From positions 4,635,394 through 4,699,393 of the forward strand of contig NZ_JAIHOO010000001.1 in the NCBI RefSeq assembly GCF_019733395.1: a stretch of 64,000 bases of DNA, given 5' to 3'. The notes beneath the pieces were generated by a model, which saw only the letters and a list, made by a program, of their open reading frames with translations, did not search any database and was not told the origin of the DNA. Shown here piece after piece: positions 47,499 to 56,943 of the stretch. Position 1 is the first letter of the stretch. Each line of letters begins with the position of its first letter. A program made the position numbers and the translations under genes. Origin of the DNA: Lysobacter sp. BMK333-48F3. Its GTDB lineage: Bacteria; Pseudomonadota; Gammaproteobacteria; Xanthomonadales; Xanthomonadaceae.

Positions 47499-48056
47499 AT
47501 GGCGCCGAACGCCACCATCGTCAAAATCGAACTGCAGGTCAGCGACATGGACCGGCACTACTACGCCGGCCATAACCTGACCCTGGCCCAGCACCCGTCC
47601 GAGACCGAGCAGCGGTTGATGGTGCGCCTGCTCGCCTTCGCCCTGCACGCGCACGAACGCCTGGAATTCGGCCCCGGCCTCAGCGGCGAGGACGAGCCCG
47701 AGCTGAGCCTGCGCGACTACAGCGGCGAAATCGAGCTGTGGATCGACGTCGGCCAGCCCGACGAGTCGCGGATCCGCAAGGCCTGCGGCCGCGCGCGCCA
47801 GGTGGTGGTGGTCAACTACGGCGGCCGCGCCGCCGACATCTGGTGGGACAAGAACATCGCGGTCCTGCGCCGGCTGAAGAACCTGACCGTGCTCGACCTC
47901 GACGCGGGTTCGGTCGAAGCGATGGCCGATCTGGTCCAGCGCAGCTTCCGCCTGGACTGCCAGATCCAGGACGGCGAGGTCGCGCTGAGCACCGACAAGG
48001 CCAGCCTCGCCCTGGTCCCGAGCGTGCGCCAGGGCGCGGAAAACCGGGCGGCCTGA
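47499..48056 (+). CDS. yaeQ: YaeQ family protein
   Basis: 185 residues from the ATG at 47499. Family landmarks: IVKIELQVSDMDRHYYAGHNLTLAQHPSETEQRLMVRLLAFALHA, LSLRDYSGEIELWIDVGQPDESRIRKACGRARQVVVVNYG, TVLDLDAG. YaeQ has a PD-(D/E)XK nuclease-like fold, and the D/E-x-K pattern is seen in LWIDVGQP. It is known as a multicopy suppressor linked to RfaH-dependent haemolysin in E. coli, without a settled activity. One base separates its stop from the next start. Confidence 0.92.
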   Translation: MAPNATIVKIELQVSDMDRHYYAGHNLTLAQHPSETEQRLMVRLLAFALHAHERLEFGPGLSGEDEPELSLRDYSGEIELWIDVGQPDESRIRKACGRARQVVVVNYGGRAADIWWDKNIAVLRRLKNLTVLDLDAGSVEAMADLVQRSFRLDCQIQDGEVALSTDKASLALVPSVRQGAENRAA

Positions 48057-48057
48057 G

Positions 48058-49245
48058 ATGGCGGAGCGTTACGACGCCGTGGTCGTCGGCGGCGGCGCCG
48101 CCGGCCTGATGTGCGCGCTGACCGCCGGCCGCCGCGGCAAGCGCGTGCTGGTGCTGGAGCACGCCAACAAGGTCGGCAAGAAGATCCTGATGTCCGGCGG
48201 CGGACGCTGCAATTTCACCAACACCGGCACGACGCCCGCCAACTACCTGTCGGCCAACCCGCATTTCTGCAAGTCCGCGCTGGCGCGCTACACGCCGTGG
48301 GACTTCATCGCGATGGTCGAGCGCCACCGCATCGCCTACCACGAGAAAGAGCTCGGCCAGCTGTTCTGCGATCTGTCGTCGAAGCTGATCGTGAAGATGC
48401 TGGTCGACGAATGCCAGGCGGCCGGGGTGCGGATCGAGACCGGCCACGGCATCGACGCCCTGCACCACGGCGACGGCGAGGCGCCGTTCCGGCTGCATAC
48501 CGCGCACGGCAACGTCGCTACGCCCGCGCTGGTCGTGGCCAGCGGCGGCCTGTCGATCCCGAGCATGGGCGCCAGCGGTTTCGGCTACGAACTGGCGCGG
48601 CGCTTCGGCCACCGCGTGCTGCCGACCCGCGCCGGACTGGTGCCGCTGACCCTCAGCGGCAAGCACCAGGAGCGCCTGCACGACCTCAGCGGCGTCGCCC
48701 TGGCGGTGACCGCGAACTGCAACGGCCAGGCCTTCAGCAACCAGATGCTGATCACCCACCGCGGCGTCAGCGGGCCGGCGATTCTGCAGATTTCCTCGTA
48801 CTGGCAGCCCGGCGACGATCTGCGCCTGGATTTGCTGCCCGGCCAGGACGCACTGGATTGGCTGCTCGCCCAGCAGCGCCAGCGCCCGGCCGCGGAACTG
48901 AAGACCGTGCTCGGCGAAATCCTGCCCAAGCGTTTCGCCCAGCGCCTGTGCGAGGTCTGGTTGGCGAACAAGCCGATGAAGCAGTACAACGCGCCGGAGC
49001 TGAAGCAACTGGCCGCGACCCTGTCCGACTGGCCGCTGACCGCCAGCGGCACCGAGGGCTACCGCACCGCCGAGGTCACCCTGGGCGGGGTCGATACCGA
49101 CGAAGTCTCGTCGAGCACGCTGCAGTCCAAGCGCGTGCCGGGCCTGTACTTCGTCGGCGAAGTGCTCGACGTCACCGGCTGGCTGGGCGGCTACAACTTC
49201 CAGTGGGCCTGGGCGTCGGGCCATGCGGCGGGGTTGGCGGTGTAG
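48058..49245 (+). CDS. NAD(P)/FAD-dependent oxidoreductase, YhiN/HI0933 type
   Basis: 395 residues. An N-terminal dinucleotide-binding motif VVVGGGAAGLMCALTAGRRG is followed by KILMSGGGRCNFTN, the hallmark of the HI0933/YhiN flavoprotein group, then FNNQM-like QAFSNQMLITHRGVSGPAILQISS and the C-terminal PGLYFVGEVLDVTGWLGGYNFQWAWASG closing the FAD site. The reaction is unknown. Translationally linked to yaeQ with a one-base gap. Confidence 0.92.
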   Translation: MAERYDAVVVGGGAAGLMCALTAGRRGKRVLVLEHANKVGKKILMSGGGRCNFTNTGTTPANYLSANPHFCKSALARYTPWDFIAMVERHRIAYHEKELGQLFCDLSSKLIVKMLVDECQAAGVRIETGHGIDALHHGDGEAPFRLHTAHGNVATPALVVASGGLSIPSMGASGFGYELARRFGHRVLPTRAGLVPLTLSGKHQERLHDLSGVALAVTANCNGQAFSNQMLITHRGVSGPAILQISSYWQPGDDLRLDLLPGQDALDWLLAQQRQRPAAELKTVLGEILPKRFAQRLCEVWLANKPMKQYNAPELKQLAATLSDWPLTASGTEGYRTAEVTLGGVDTDEVSSSTLQSKRVPGLYFVGEVLDVTGWLGGYNFQWAWASGHAAGLAV

Positions 49246-49249
49246 GTTC

Positions 49250-49298
49250 GGGAATTGGGAATTGGGAATTGGGAATTGGGAATGGGGAATGGGGAATG
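49250..49298. repeat. Seven GGGAAT(T/G) heptamers
   Basis: Four GGGAATT units followed by three GGGAATG units, 49 bp without interruption, starting five bases after the flavoprotein stop. It has the same unit length and copy number as the tract at 10594. Confidence 0.9.
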
Positions 49299-49406
49299 GG
49301 GCCGAGTCTGTCGGTGTCCGTTCCTAACCCCTAGCTCCTGACGCTTAGCTCCCGGGCCGCTCTGGATTACCATCCACCGCACTCCATCAGGCCAAGGACG
49401 CCGTCT

Positions 49407-50156
49407 ATGCTCGCCGCTGGTTCGTTCCGCCGTTTCGGCATCCTCGCCTTGGCGCTGTCGGGTGCGCTCTCTCTGTCGGCCGCCGCTGCGGATCGCAACC
49501 CGCTGACGCCCGGCGAGTACATCACCGGCCAAGGCTGGGGCACGCTCAAGATCGGCGCCGACGCGGCGGGCCGGCAGCGGTTCGAGATCCTGACCGTCAG
49601 CGTCGGCAACTACTGCGAACTCAGCGGAACGATCGAAAACGGCCGCGGCCTGGTCGCGGCCGAAGGCGATCTGCCGGCGTGCGCCATCACCCTGAGCGAC
49701 AACGGCGAAGGCATCGACGTGGCGATGGCCACACCGGCCGAATGCAAGCGCCACTGCGGCCTCAACGGCAGCTTCGATGTCGACTACCTCAAAGTCGCGC
49801 CCGAATGCACCAGCGACGGCCTGCGCCGCAGCCGCGACGCGTTCAAGCGCAGCTACGACGGCCAGCGCTATGCGCAAGCGCTGGCGACCCTGGAGCCGGT
49901 GCTGAACCGATGCGGGCGCACCTTGAGCTGGGAGGACGAAGGCGATATCCGCAACGACCTGGCCATCACCCAGTACCACAACGGCCGCTATCGCGAATGC
50001 CTCGCTACGCTGCAGCCGTATGCCGAGGAGGCCGCGCTCGACGATGCCGAACTCGCCGACAGCTGGCCGCCGGTGCTGCTCGACCGTCGGCTCAGCATCG
50101 TCCGTCCGGCGCGGACGAATCTGCGTTTGTGCAAGCGCAAGCTGGGGCTGCGTTGA
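49407..50156 (+). CDS. Exported unknown protein with helical repeats
   Basis: 249 residues with a signal peptide (FGILALALSGALSLSAAAA). Residues ~30-135 are a Cys-containing beta-rich domain (YITGQGWGTLKIG, NYCELSGTIENG, LPACAITL, CKRHCGLNG), where the four Cys probably pair. Residues ~145-249 have TPR-like helices (DAFKRSYDGQRYAQALATLEPVLNRCG, ITQYHNGRYRECLATLQPYAEEA). I do not recognise a family. CAAGGA precedes the ATG. Being exported and disulfide-bearing, it probably works in the periplasm as a binding or scaffolding protein. Confidence 0.75.
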   Translation: MLAAGSFRRFGILALALSGALSLSAAAADRNPLTPGEYITGQGWGTLKIGADAAGRQRFEILTVSVGNYCELSGTIENGRGLVAAEGDLPACAITLSDNGEGIDVAMATPAECKRHCGLNGSFDVDYLKVAPECTSDGLRRSRDAFKRSYDGQRYAQALATLEPVLNRCGRTLSWEDEGDIRNDLAITQYHNGRYRECLATLQPYAEEAALDDAELADSWPPVLLDRRLSIVRPARTNLRLCKRKLGLR

Positions 50157-50270
50157 AAGTTGGCGGCCGCGTCATGGCCTGAGCGAGCGAACCGCGGCTC
50201 GGGCGGAGGTACCGGCCTTTCGCGCCTAGCTTCATCGCTTTCAGGCCCGCGGGCGCGGCGGCGCGCTCAA

Positions 50271-50509
50271 AAGCAAATCCCCCGGCGCAGCCAGTGGGAC
50301 CCGACCTCGATTCGCGTCGGCGCCAGCCCCCTTTTTCAAAAGGGGGCTAGTAGTCGGCGCGCGCGACTACCCGACACGCCACCATGAACAACGCAGCCCT
50401 TCCCCCCTTTGAAAAGGGTGAGAGCGTGCGCTTGCGAACCGCAGGTTCGCGCACGATCGAACGCCAGCAGGCTATGCCTGCTGGCCGGACGGGCCAGGGG
50501 GGATTTGCT
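50271..50509. repeat. Full GCAAATCC element carrying a 72-bp two-hairpin insertion
   Basis: The left end AGCAAATCCCCC (50272-50283), a first palindrome CCCCCTTTTTCAAAAGGGGG, a second palindrome starting TTCCCCCCTTTGAAAA, and the right end GGGGGGATTTGCT (ends 50509) match the element at 56944. The second palindrome is split by bases 50419-50490. That insert has hairpin A (CGAACC/GGTTCG around GCA) and hairpin B (GCCAGCAGGC/GCCTGCTGGC around TAT). A GTTGCT run follows. Bases 50157-50270 and 50530-50554 show nothing else. Confidence 0.8.
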
Positions 50510-50554
50510 GTTGCTGTTGCCGTTGCTCTCGCCAAGCCCCAGCAACCAGCCCCC

Positions 50555-51931
50555 TCACTCCGGCAGCAACGCCTCGCCGTACAGATCGTGCTCGTCGCTG
50601 CCCATGATCTCGACGTCGACGAACTGGCCGACGTGCAGCTGCGCTTCCAGGCCGTTCTGGATCTGCACCAGGCCGTCGATCTCCGGCGCGTCGGCCATCG
50701 AACGGGCGATCGCCAGGTCGCCGTCGATCGCGTCGACCAGGCAGCGCTGCACGCTGCCGACCTTGGCCTCGAGCTTGGCCGCGGAAATCTCCGCCTGCCG
50801 CTCCATGAACCGCGCCAGGCGCTCCTGCTTGACCTCTTCGGCCACCGGATCGGGCAGATCGTTGGCCTGAGCGCCGTCGACCGGCGAATAGGCGAAGGCG
50901 CCGACCCGGTCGAGCTGGGCCTCGTCGAGGAAGTCGAGCAGCTCTTCGAACTCGGCCTCGGTCTCGCCCGGGAAGCCGACGATGAAGGTGCTGCGGATCG
51001 CGATATCGGGGGCGATCGAGCGCCAGCGCTGGATCCGCTCCAGGGTCTTGTCGACCGCGCCCGGGCGCTTCATCAGCTTGAGCACGCGCGGGCTGGCGTG
51101 CTGGAACGGGATGTCCAGGTACGGCAGCAGCTTGGGCATGCCGTGGGCGCCGTTTTGCGCCATCAGCGGGATGATGTCGTCGACGTGCGGATACGGATAC
51201 ACGTAGTGCAGGCGGGTCCAGATGCCCAGCTCGGCCAGGCCCTCGCACAGCGCCTTCATCCGGGTCTGGTAGCTGTTGCCGCGCCACTCGCGCGCGGCGT
51301 ACTTGAGGTCGACGCCGTAGGCCGAAGTGTCCTGCGAGATCACCAGCAGTTCCTTGACCCCGCCCATCGCCAGCTTCTCGGCTTCGCGCAGCACCTCGTC
51401 GACCGGACGCGAGACCAGGTCGCCGCGCATCGACGGGATGATGCAGAAGCTGCAGCGGTGATTGCAGCCTTCGGAAATCTTCAGATAGGCGTAGTGCTTC
51501 GGGGTCAGCTTGATGCCGATCCCATCGTCGCGTCGCGGCACCAGGTCGATGAACGGATCGTGCTTGGGCGGCAGCGCCGCGTGCACCGCGCTCATCACGC
51601 TGCCGTAGTCCTGCGGGCCGCTGATCGACAGCACGTCCGGATGCGCCTCGCGGATCAGCTCCGAGCGCTTGCCCAGGCAACCGGTGACGATCACCTTGCC
51701 GTTCTCGGCGATCGCCTCGCCGATCGCGTCCAGCGACTCGGTCACCGCCGAATCGATGAAGCCGCAGGTGTTGACCACGACCACGTCGGCGTCGTCGTAG
51801 CTCTGCACGATGTCGTAGCCCTCGACCCGCAGCTGGGTGAGGATGCGCTCGGAATCGACCAGGGCCTTGGGGCAACCGAGGCTGACGAAACCGACTTTGG
51901 GATTGGCTGGCGAAACGCTGGCGGAAGACAT
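50555..51931 (-). CDS. rimO: Ribosomal protein S12 methylthiotransferase
   Basis: 458 residues from the ATG at 51931. The N-terminal UPF0004 domain has the three cluster Cys C20 (SLGCPK), C56 (NTCGF) and C85 (TGCLGK). The radical SAM domain has CNHRCSFC (C156, C160, C163). The C-terminal TRAM domain ends [18 protein letters not shown]. The enzyme methylthiolates Asp89 of S12; [16 protein letters not shown] and [16 protein letters not shown] are typical of RimO rather than MiaB. Confidence 0.96.
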   Translation of the reverse strand: MSSASVSPANPKVGFVSLGCPKALVDSERILTQLRVEGYDIVQSYDDADVVVVNTCGFIDSAVTESLDAIGEAIAENGKVIVTGCLGKRSELIREAHPDVLSISGPQDYGSVMSAVHAALPPKHDPFIDLVPRRDDGIGIKLTPKHYAYLKISEGCNHRCSFCIIPSMRGDLVSRPVDEVLREAEKLAMGGVKELLVISQDTSAYGVDLKYAAREWRGNSYQTRMKALCEGLAELGIWTRLHYVYPYPHVDDIIPLMAQNGAHGMPKLLPYLDIPFQHASPRVLKLMKRPGAVDKTLERIQRWRSIAPDIAIRSTFIVGFPGETEAEFEELLDFLDEAQLDRVGAFAYSPVDGAQANDLPDPVAEEVKQERLARFMERQAEISAAKLEAKVGSVQRCLVDAIDGDLAIARSMADAPEIDGLVQIQNGLEAQLHVGQFVDVEIMGSDEHDLYGEALLPE

Positions 51932-52069
51932 GAACGCGGAGACCTGAACGAGGATGCCCGATGGGCGGCGGGCCGACGGCCCGGATCCGGCGACGCCGGG
52001 GGCGCGAATTATAGCCTCCGCGGCTAAACTGGCCGCGAACCAAGGTTCATTCGCATAGGAGCAAGCCCC

Positions 52070-52732
52070 ATGGCCCAGTGGATCGACCTCGACACCCCGG
52101 CCGGCCCGGTCCGCGCCTGGCGCGCCGACCCCGGCGGGCCGCCGCGCGGCGGTCTGGTGGTGATCCAGGAGATTTTCGGCGTCAACGCGCATATCCGCGC
52201 GGTCGCCGAGCGCTTCGCCGAAGCCGGCTATGCGGTCCTGGCGCCGGCCCTGTTCGATCCGGTCGAGCCCGGAGTGGAGCTGGGCTACGACCAGTCGGCG
52301 GCCGCGCGCGGGGTCGAATTGCGCAACGCGGTCGGCTTCGACCGCGCCAGCGAGATCGTCGGCGCCGCCGCGCACCGGCTGCAGGACGAGGGCCTGCGCA
52401 CCGGCGCGGTCGGCTTCTGCTGGGGCGGCTCGCTGGCCTTCCTGGCCAATACCCGCCACGGCCTGCCCGCGGTCAGCTACTACGGCGCGCGCACCCTGCC
52501 CTTCCTCGGCGAGCCGGCGCGCGCGCCGATCGCGTTCCACTTCGGCCGCCACGACGGCAGCATCCCGCCGGAGGCGATCGAACAGCACCGTCAGGCGCTG
52601 CCGAACGCCCCGATCTACCTCTACGACGCCGGCCATGGCTTCAACTGCGAGCTGCGCGCCGACTACGACGCCGATAGCGCCGCACTGGCCTGGCGACGCA
52701 CGCTCGACTTTCTCGCGGACAATCTGAAATGA
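52070..52732 (+). CDS. Dienelactone hydrolase family protein
   Basis: 220 residues, alpha/beta hydrolase. Catalytic triad: C117 in [11 protein letters not shown]162 in [10 protein letters not shown]189 in [40 protein letters not shown] holds the oxyanion-side Glu34. The family cleaves dienelactones in chloroaromatic breakdown, but most members are general esterases. AGGAG precedes the ATG. Its stop overlaps the HIT gene start, beginning a four-gene coupled chain that ends in PxpC. Confidence 0.93.
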   Translation: MAQWIDLDTPAGPVRAWRADPGGPPRGGLVVIQEIFGVNAHIRAVAERFAEAGYAVLAPALFDPVEPGVELGYDQSAAARGVELRNAVGFDRASEIVGAAAHRLQDEGLRTGAVGFCWGGSLAFLANTRHGLPAVSYYGARTLPFLGEPARAPIAFHFGRHDGSIPPEAIEQHRQALPNAPIYLYDAGHGFNCELRADYDADSAALAWRRTLDFLADNLK

Positions 52733-53139
52733 ACCCCTGGCACCTGCACCCGCAACTGGCCGACGACACCCATCCGGTGGCGCAGTTCGAACTGTGCGAG
52801 CTGCGGCTGATGGACGACGCCAATCACCCCTGGCTGATCCTGGTGCCGCGGGTGGACGGCGCGGTCGAGCTGGTCGACCTGGACGAGGACCAGCAACAGG
52901 CCCTGACCCGCGAAATCGCCCGCACCAGCCGCGCCCTGCAGGCCGCGTTCAAGCCGCACAAGCTCAACGTCGCCGCGCTCGGCAACCTGGTGCCGCAGCT
53001 GCACGTGCACGTGATCGCGCGCTACCGCGAGGACATCGCCTGGCCGCGGCCGGTGTGGGGCATGGCGACGGCGCAGCCGTATTCGCCGGAAACCCTGGTG
53101 CAACGCATCCGCCGGCTGCAGGACGCGCTGGCGGAGTGA
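52729..53139 (+). CDS. HIT family protein
   Basis: 136 residues, a small HIT-fold nucleotide-binding protein. The core motif is QLHVHVIAR (90-98): the catalytic middle His is H92 and the third is H94, while the usual first His is Gln90. [26 protein letters not shown] and [13 protein letters not shown] are typical of this proteobacterial subgroup, so the Gln is probably normal for it. HIT enzymes hydrolyse nucleoside phosphoramidates or diadenosine polyphosphates. It overlaps both neighbours or nearly so. Confidence 0.88.
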   Translation: MNPWHLHPQLADDTHPVAQFELCELRLMDDANHPWLILVPRVDGAVELVDLDEDQQQALTREIARTSRALQAAFKPHKLNVAALGNLVPQLHVHVIARYREDIAWPRPVWGMATAQPYSPETLVQRIRRLQDALAE

Positions 53140-53168
53140 CGCCGGCGCCTACGCCGATACCCGCGCCG

Positions 53169-53879
53169 ATGCCGCCCCCGCCGGCCGTGTTCGAACCCCT
53201 GGCCGACGATGCCTGGCTGCTGCGCCTGGGCGAGCGCATCGACGACGCCGTCAACGCCCGGGTGCACGCGTTCGTCGCCCGCCTGCGCCGACAGCCGCCG
53301 CCGTGGCTGCGCGACCTGGTACCGGCCTACGCCAGCCTGGCGCTGTTCTTCGATCCGCGAATCGTCGATGCCGAAACCGCGCTGGACTGGCTAAGCGCGC
53401 AGTGGCTATCCCACGACCACGACCTGGCCGACGGACCGGTCGAGGCACTGCGCGAAGTCGAGATTCCGGTCGCCTACGGCGGCGAGTACGGCCCCGACCT
53501 GGACGAGTCGGCGGCGGAACTCGGTCTGTCGCCGCAGCAGCTGATCCAGCGCCACGCCGACGCCGAATATAGGGTGGCAATGATCGGCTTCGCCCCCGGT
53601 TTCCCCTATCTGTCCGGGCTCGATCCGGCGCTGGCCCTGCCGCGCCTGAGCACGCCGCGCACCGCGGTCGCCGCCGGCAGCGTCGCCATCGGCGGCGCCC
53701 AGACCGGCATCTACCCGCGCCCGGGGCCGGGCGGTTGGCGCCTGCTCGGGCGCACGCCGCTGGCCCTGTTCGACGCCGGCCGCGCCGCGCCGACCCTGCT
53801 GCTGCCGGGCGACCGGGTGCGGTTCGTGCCGATCGATGCGGACGCGTTCGAACGCTTGCGCGCACAGGCGACGCCATGA
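53169..53879 (+). CDS. pxpB: 5-oxoprolinase subunit B
   Basis: 236 residues from the ATG at 53169. An in-frame GTG at 53136 overlaps the HIT stop and would add a Pro-rich 11-residue lead; either start is possible, and neither has a strong ribosome binding site. It is of KipI/PxpB type: VFEPLADDAWLLRLGERID, VAYGGEYGPDLDESAAELGLSPQQLIQRHADAEYRVAMIGFAPGFPYLSGLD, GSVAIGGAQTGIYPRPGPGGWRLLGRTP. With PxpA and PxpC it forms the ATP-dependent 5-oxoprolinase that opens pyroglutamate to glutamate. Four bases overlap with pxpC. Confidence 0.94.
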   Translation: MPPPPAVFEPLADDAWLLRLGERIDDAVNARVHAFVARLRRQPPPWLRDLVPAYASLALFFDPRIVDAETALDWLSAQWLSHDHDLADGPVEALREVEIPVAYGGEYGPDLDESAAELGLSPQQLIQRHADAEYRVAMIGFAPGFPYLSGLDPALALPRLSTPRTAVAAGSVAIGGAQTGIYPRPGPGGWRLLGRTPLALFDAGRAAPTLLLPGDRVRFVPIDADAFERLRAQATP

Positions 53880-54850
53880 GCCGCGACGACGCCGCGATCG
53901 AAGTGCTGGCGCCCGGTCCGCTCAGCAGCGTGCAGGACCAGGGCCGGCCCGGCTGGCGTCATCTCGGCGTGGCGCGCAGCGGCGCGCTCGACCCCGGCCT
54001 GGCCGCGCTGGCCAATCGGCTGGTCGGCAACGATGCCGACGCGGCGGTGCTGGAGCTGTGCCTGCACGGCCCGCAGTTGCGCCTGCGGCGGCCGTTGCGC
54101 CTGGCCCTGCTCGGCGCCAGTCTGGACCTGCGCCTGGACGGCCGCGCCTTGCCCGCGGCGATGGGCCGGCCGATCGAACTGCCGGCCGGCGAACTGCGCC
54201 TGGGCGGCCTGCGCGGCGGCGTGCGCGCCTGGCTGGCGGTGGCCGGCGGTTTCGCCGCGCCGACCGTGCTGGGCAGCCGCAGCACCGATTTGCGCGGCGG
54301 CTTCGGCGGTTACGCCGGCCGCGCCCTGCGCGCCGGCGACCGGCTCGCGCTCGGCGACTGCGTGCCGCCCGCGATCCAGGCGCCGCGCGCCAGCGCCTGG
54401 TGGGTCGATCCCGAATTCGATCCGCCGGACCGGGAGCCGATCCGCTACCGCGCCCACGCCACGCCGGCGCTGGCCGAAGCGCAGGCGCGCTTCGGCGCGC
54501 AGGCCTGGCGGGTGGCCGCGGCCAGCGATCGCCAGGGCCTGCGCCTGGACGGCGCCGCGCTGCCCGCGCCCGCCGCCGCCGGGGTGTCGGAACCGGTCGC
54601 GCCCGGCACCGTGCAACTGCCGCCGGACGGTCGGCCGATCGTGCTGCTGGCCGATGCGCAGACCGTCGGCGGCTATGCCCGCCTCGGCCACGTCATCGCC
54701 GCCGATCTGCCGCGCCTGGCCCAGGCCGGCCCCAACACGCCGCTGCGCTTTCGCGCCTGCGACGCGGCCGAAGCCGCGGCGGCCTGGCGCGAGCGGCAGC
54801 AGCGGCTGGCGCGCTTGGGCGTGGCGGTGGATGCGCGCTTGCGCGGCTGA
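53876..54850 (+). CDS. pxpC: 5-oxoprolinase subunit C
   Basis: 324 residues from the ATG at 53876 overlapping the pxpB stop. KipA/PxpC landmarks: IEVLAPGPLSSVQDQGRPGWRHLGVARSGALDP, LGSRSTDLRGGFGGYAGRALRAGD, LADAQTVGGYARLGHVIAADLPRLAQ. PxpBC is thought to dephosphorylate and rearrange the phosphorylated pyroglutamate made by PxpA. It ends the four-gene chain; the following 255 bases to the next gene show no other feature. Confidence 0.94.
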   Translation: MSRDDAAIEVLAPGPLSSVQDQGRPGWRHLGVARSGALDPGLAALANRLVGNDADAAVLELCLHGPQLRLRRPLRLALLGASLDLRLDGRALPAAMGRPIELPAGELRLGGLRGGVRAWLAVAGGFAAPTVLGSRSTDLRGGFGGYAGRALRAGDRLALGDCVPPAIQAPRASAWWVDPEFDPPDREPIRYRAHATPALAEAQARFGAQAWRVAAASDRQGLRLDGAALPAPAAAGVSEPVAPGTVQLPPDGRPIVLLADAQTVGGYARLGHVIAADLPRLAQAGPNTPLRFRACDAAEAAAAWRERQQRLARLGVAVDARLRG

Positions 54851-55105
54851 GCCGCGCGGCATCGGCGGGTCCGCGGATCTTGCTGCAACGCAAGGCATCG
54901 GCCGCGCGTTGCTGGCGCTGCTGTGGCTGCCGTCGCTGCCGTCGCTGAATTGGCGCGAGCCGCATTCACGAGCGTCCGCGGCACGAGCACTGCATCGAAA
55001 CTGTGCCGGATTCTGCATCCGCCTAGGGCAAAAGACACTATCGCCGACGCGTCCGCAACCGCGAGGATCGGCGGCACCGTCGCCATCGCTGTTCGGAGGT
55101 TCCGC

Positions 55106-56938
55106 ATGCCGTCCCTGCGTCTGCTGTCGCTGTCCGTCTGTGTCGCCGCCGCCCTGGGCGCCGGCTGCAAGCAAAGCGCGCCCGCGCCCGCCGCCCCAAC
55201 CGCCGACAGCGCCGCCGCGCCGGCCGCCGCCGATGCCGCCTGGAACAGCGCGGTCGACCAGTTCATCCAGGGCTTCTTCGAACACTTCCCGACCTGGGGC
55301 GCGAACGCCGGCAAGCACGAATTCGACGGCCGCCTGCCCGACTTCTCGCCCGAGGGCCTGAAGCGCAACGCGCAGTGGCTGCACCAGCAGCGCGACGCGA
55401 TCGCAGCGTTCGGCGACGACCGTCTTTCGCCGGCGCAGCGCTACCAGCGCGACTACGTGCGCGCGGTGATCGACGGCCAGTTGTTCTGGCTGGAAGACTC
55501 CGGCTTCGCGACCAAGAACCCGGCCTTCTACATGGGCGACCTGTCGCCGAGCATGTACCTGACCCGCCCTTACGCGCCGCTGGAACAGCGCATGGCCGCG
55601 TTCGTGAGCTATCAGGAAAACCTGCCCAAGGCGGTCGCGCAGATCCGCGCCAACCTGCAGGGGCCGCTGCCGGACAGCTACATCCAGCTCGGCAGCGCGG
55701 TGTTCGGCGGCATGGCCGAATTCTTCGATCAGGACGTGCCGAAGATCTTCGCCGAGGTCCAGGACGACAAGCTGCAGATGCGCCTGAAGCAGTCCAACGC
55801 CATGGCCACGGTGGCGATGCGCGAACTGGCCGAGCACATGAAGCTGCAGAAGGGCCGCGAGCCGGTGGACTTCGCCTTGGGCGCGGACAAGTTCGCCCGA
55901 ATGCTCAAGGCCACCGAAGGCGTCGACCTGCCGCTGGACCGGCTCAAGGCCGCCGGCGAAGCCGACCTGGCGCGCAACCTGGCCGCGCTGCAACGCGCTT
56001 GCGAGGCCTACGCCAAGGGCAAGCCGATCGCCCAATGCATCGAACAGGTCAACGCCGACAAGCCGGTCGGCGGCGCGGTCGAGGGCGCGCGCAAGCAATT
56101 AGTCGGGCTGCGCCAGTTCCTGGTCGACAAGGACCTGGTGACGATTCCGGGCACCGAAGAGGCCAAGGTCGAGGAAGCGCCGCCGTTCAACCGCAACAAC
56201 TTCGCCTACATCGAGATCCCGGGGCCGTACGAGAAGAACCTGCCCTCGGTGTACTACATCGCCCCGCCGGATCCGAGCTGGCCCAAGGCCGAGCAGGACG
56301 CCTACGTGCCGGGCCAGGCCGACCTGCTGTTCACTTCCGCGCACGAAGTCTGGCCGGGGCATTTCCTCCAGTTCCTGCACGCCAACCGCTCGCAATGGAA
56401 GTTCGCCCAGTTGTTCGTCGGCTATGCCTACGCCGAAGGCTGGGCGCACTACACCGAGGAAATGATGTTCGACGCCGGCCTGGACGGGGCGACGCCGGAG
56501 ATCCACATCGGCCAGCTGACCAACGCCTTGCTGCGCAACGTGCGCTACCTGTCGGCGATCGGCCTGCACACCGGCGGCATGACCGTGGCCGAGTCGGAGC
56601 AGATGTTCAAGGACAAGGCCTTCCAGGACCCGGGCAACGCGCGCCAGCAAGCCGCGCGCGGCACCTACGATCCGGCCTATCTGAACTACACGCTGGGCAA
56701 GCTGATGATCCAGCAGCTGCGCGAGGACTGGACCGCCAGCCGCGGCGGCCGCACTGCGTGGAAGTCCTTCCACGACCAGTTCCTCAGCTACGGCGGCCCG
56801 CCGATCCCGCTGTTGCGCGGACAGATGCTCGGCACCGCGCCGGAGGCGAAGCTGTGGATGGCGCCGGCGACCGCCGCCGCGACCACCGCCTCGGCGGCGC
56901 CGGCCTCGGCGGCTCCGGCGGCGAGCGGCTCTCACTGA
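55106..56938 (+). CDS. DUF885 family lipoprotein, putative metallopeptidase
   Basis: 610 residues from the ATG at 55106, with GGAGG upstream. The lipobox LGAGC gives C21. The DUF885 body has the signature LLFTSAHEVWPGHFLQF (H413, E414, H419) and AYAEGWAHYTEEMMF (E444, E451, E452), which together look like a zinc site similar to M2/M32-type helical peptidases. The family is long predicted to be carboxypeptidase-like, mostly without proof. The tail (~590-610) is Ala/Thr/Ser-rich. It lies between the pxpBC and pxpA groups, on the same strand, and could supply peptides or free pyroglutamate; that link is inferred. Confidence 0.85.
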   Translation: MPSLRLLSLSVCVAAALGAGCKQSAPAPAAPTADSAAAPAAADAAWNSAVDQFIQGFFEHFPTWGANAGKHEFDGRLPDFSPEGLKRNAQWLHQQRDAIAAFGDDRLSPAQRYQRDYVRAVIDGQLFWLEDSGFATKNPAFYMGDLSPSMYLTRPYAPLEQRMAAFVSYQENLPKAVAQIRANLQGPLPDSYIQLGSAVFGGMAEFFDQDVPKIFAEVQDDKLQMRLKQSNAMATVAMRELAEHMKLQKGREPVDFALGADKFARMLKATEGVDLPLDRLKAAGEADLARNLAALQRACEAYAKGKPIAQCIEQVNADKPVGGAVEGARKQLVGLRQFLVDKDLVTIPGTEEAKVEEAPPFNRNNFAYIEIPGPYEKNLPSVYYIAPPDPSWPKAEQDAYVPGQADLLFTSAHEVWPGHFLQFLHANRSQWKFAQLFVGYAYAEGWAHYTEEMMFDAGLDGATPEIHIGQLTNALLRNVRYLSAIGLHTGGMTVAESEQMFKDKAFQDPGNARQQAARGTYDPAYLNYTLGKLMIQQLREDWTASRGGRTAWKSFHDQFLSYGGPPIPLLRGQMLGTAPEAKLWMAPATAAATTASAAPASAAPAASGSH

Positions 56939-56943
56939 GCCAA

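Noticed and set aside
52737..53139. Loss of function of the HIT protein because the first His of HxHxH is Gln
   Set aside because: The catalytic middle His and the third His are intact, and the surrounding [12 protein letters not shown] wording looks like a normal feature of this subgroup.
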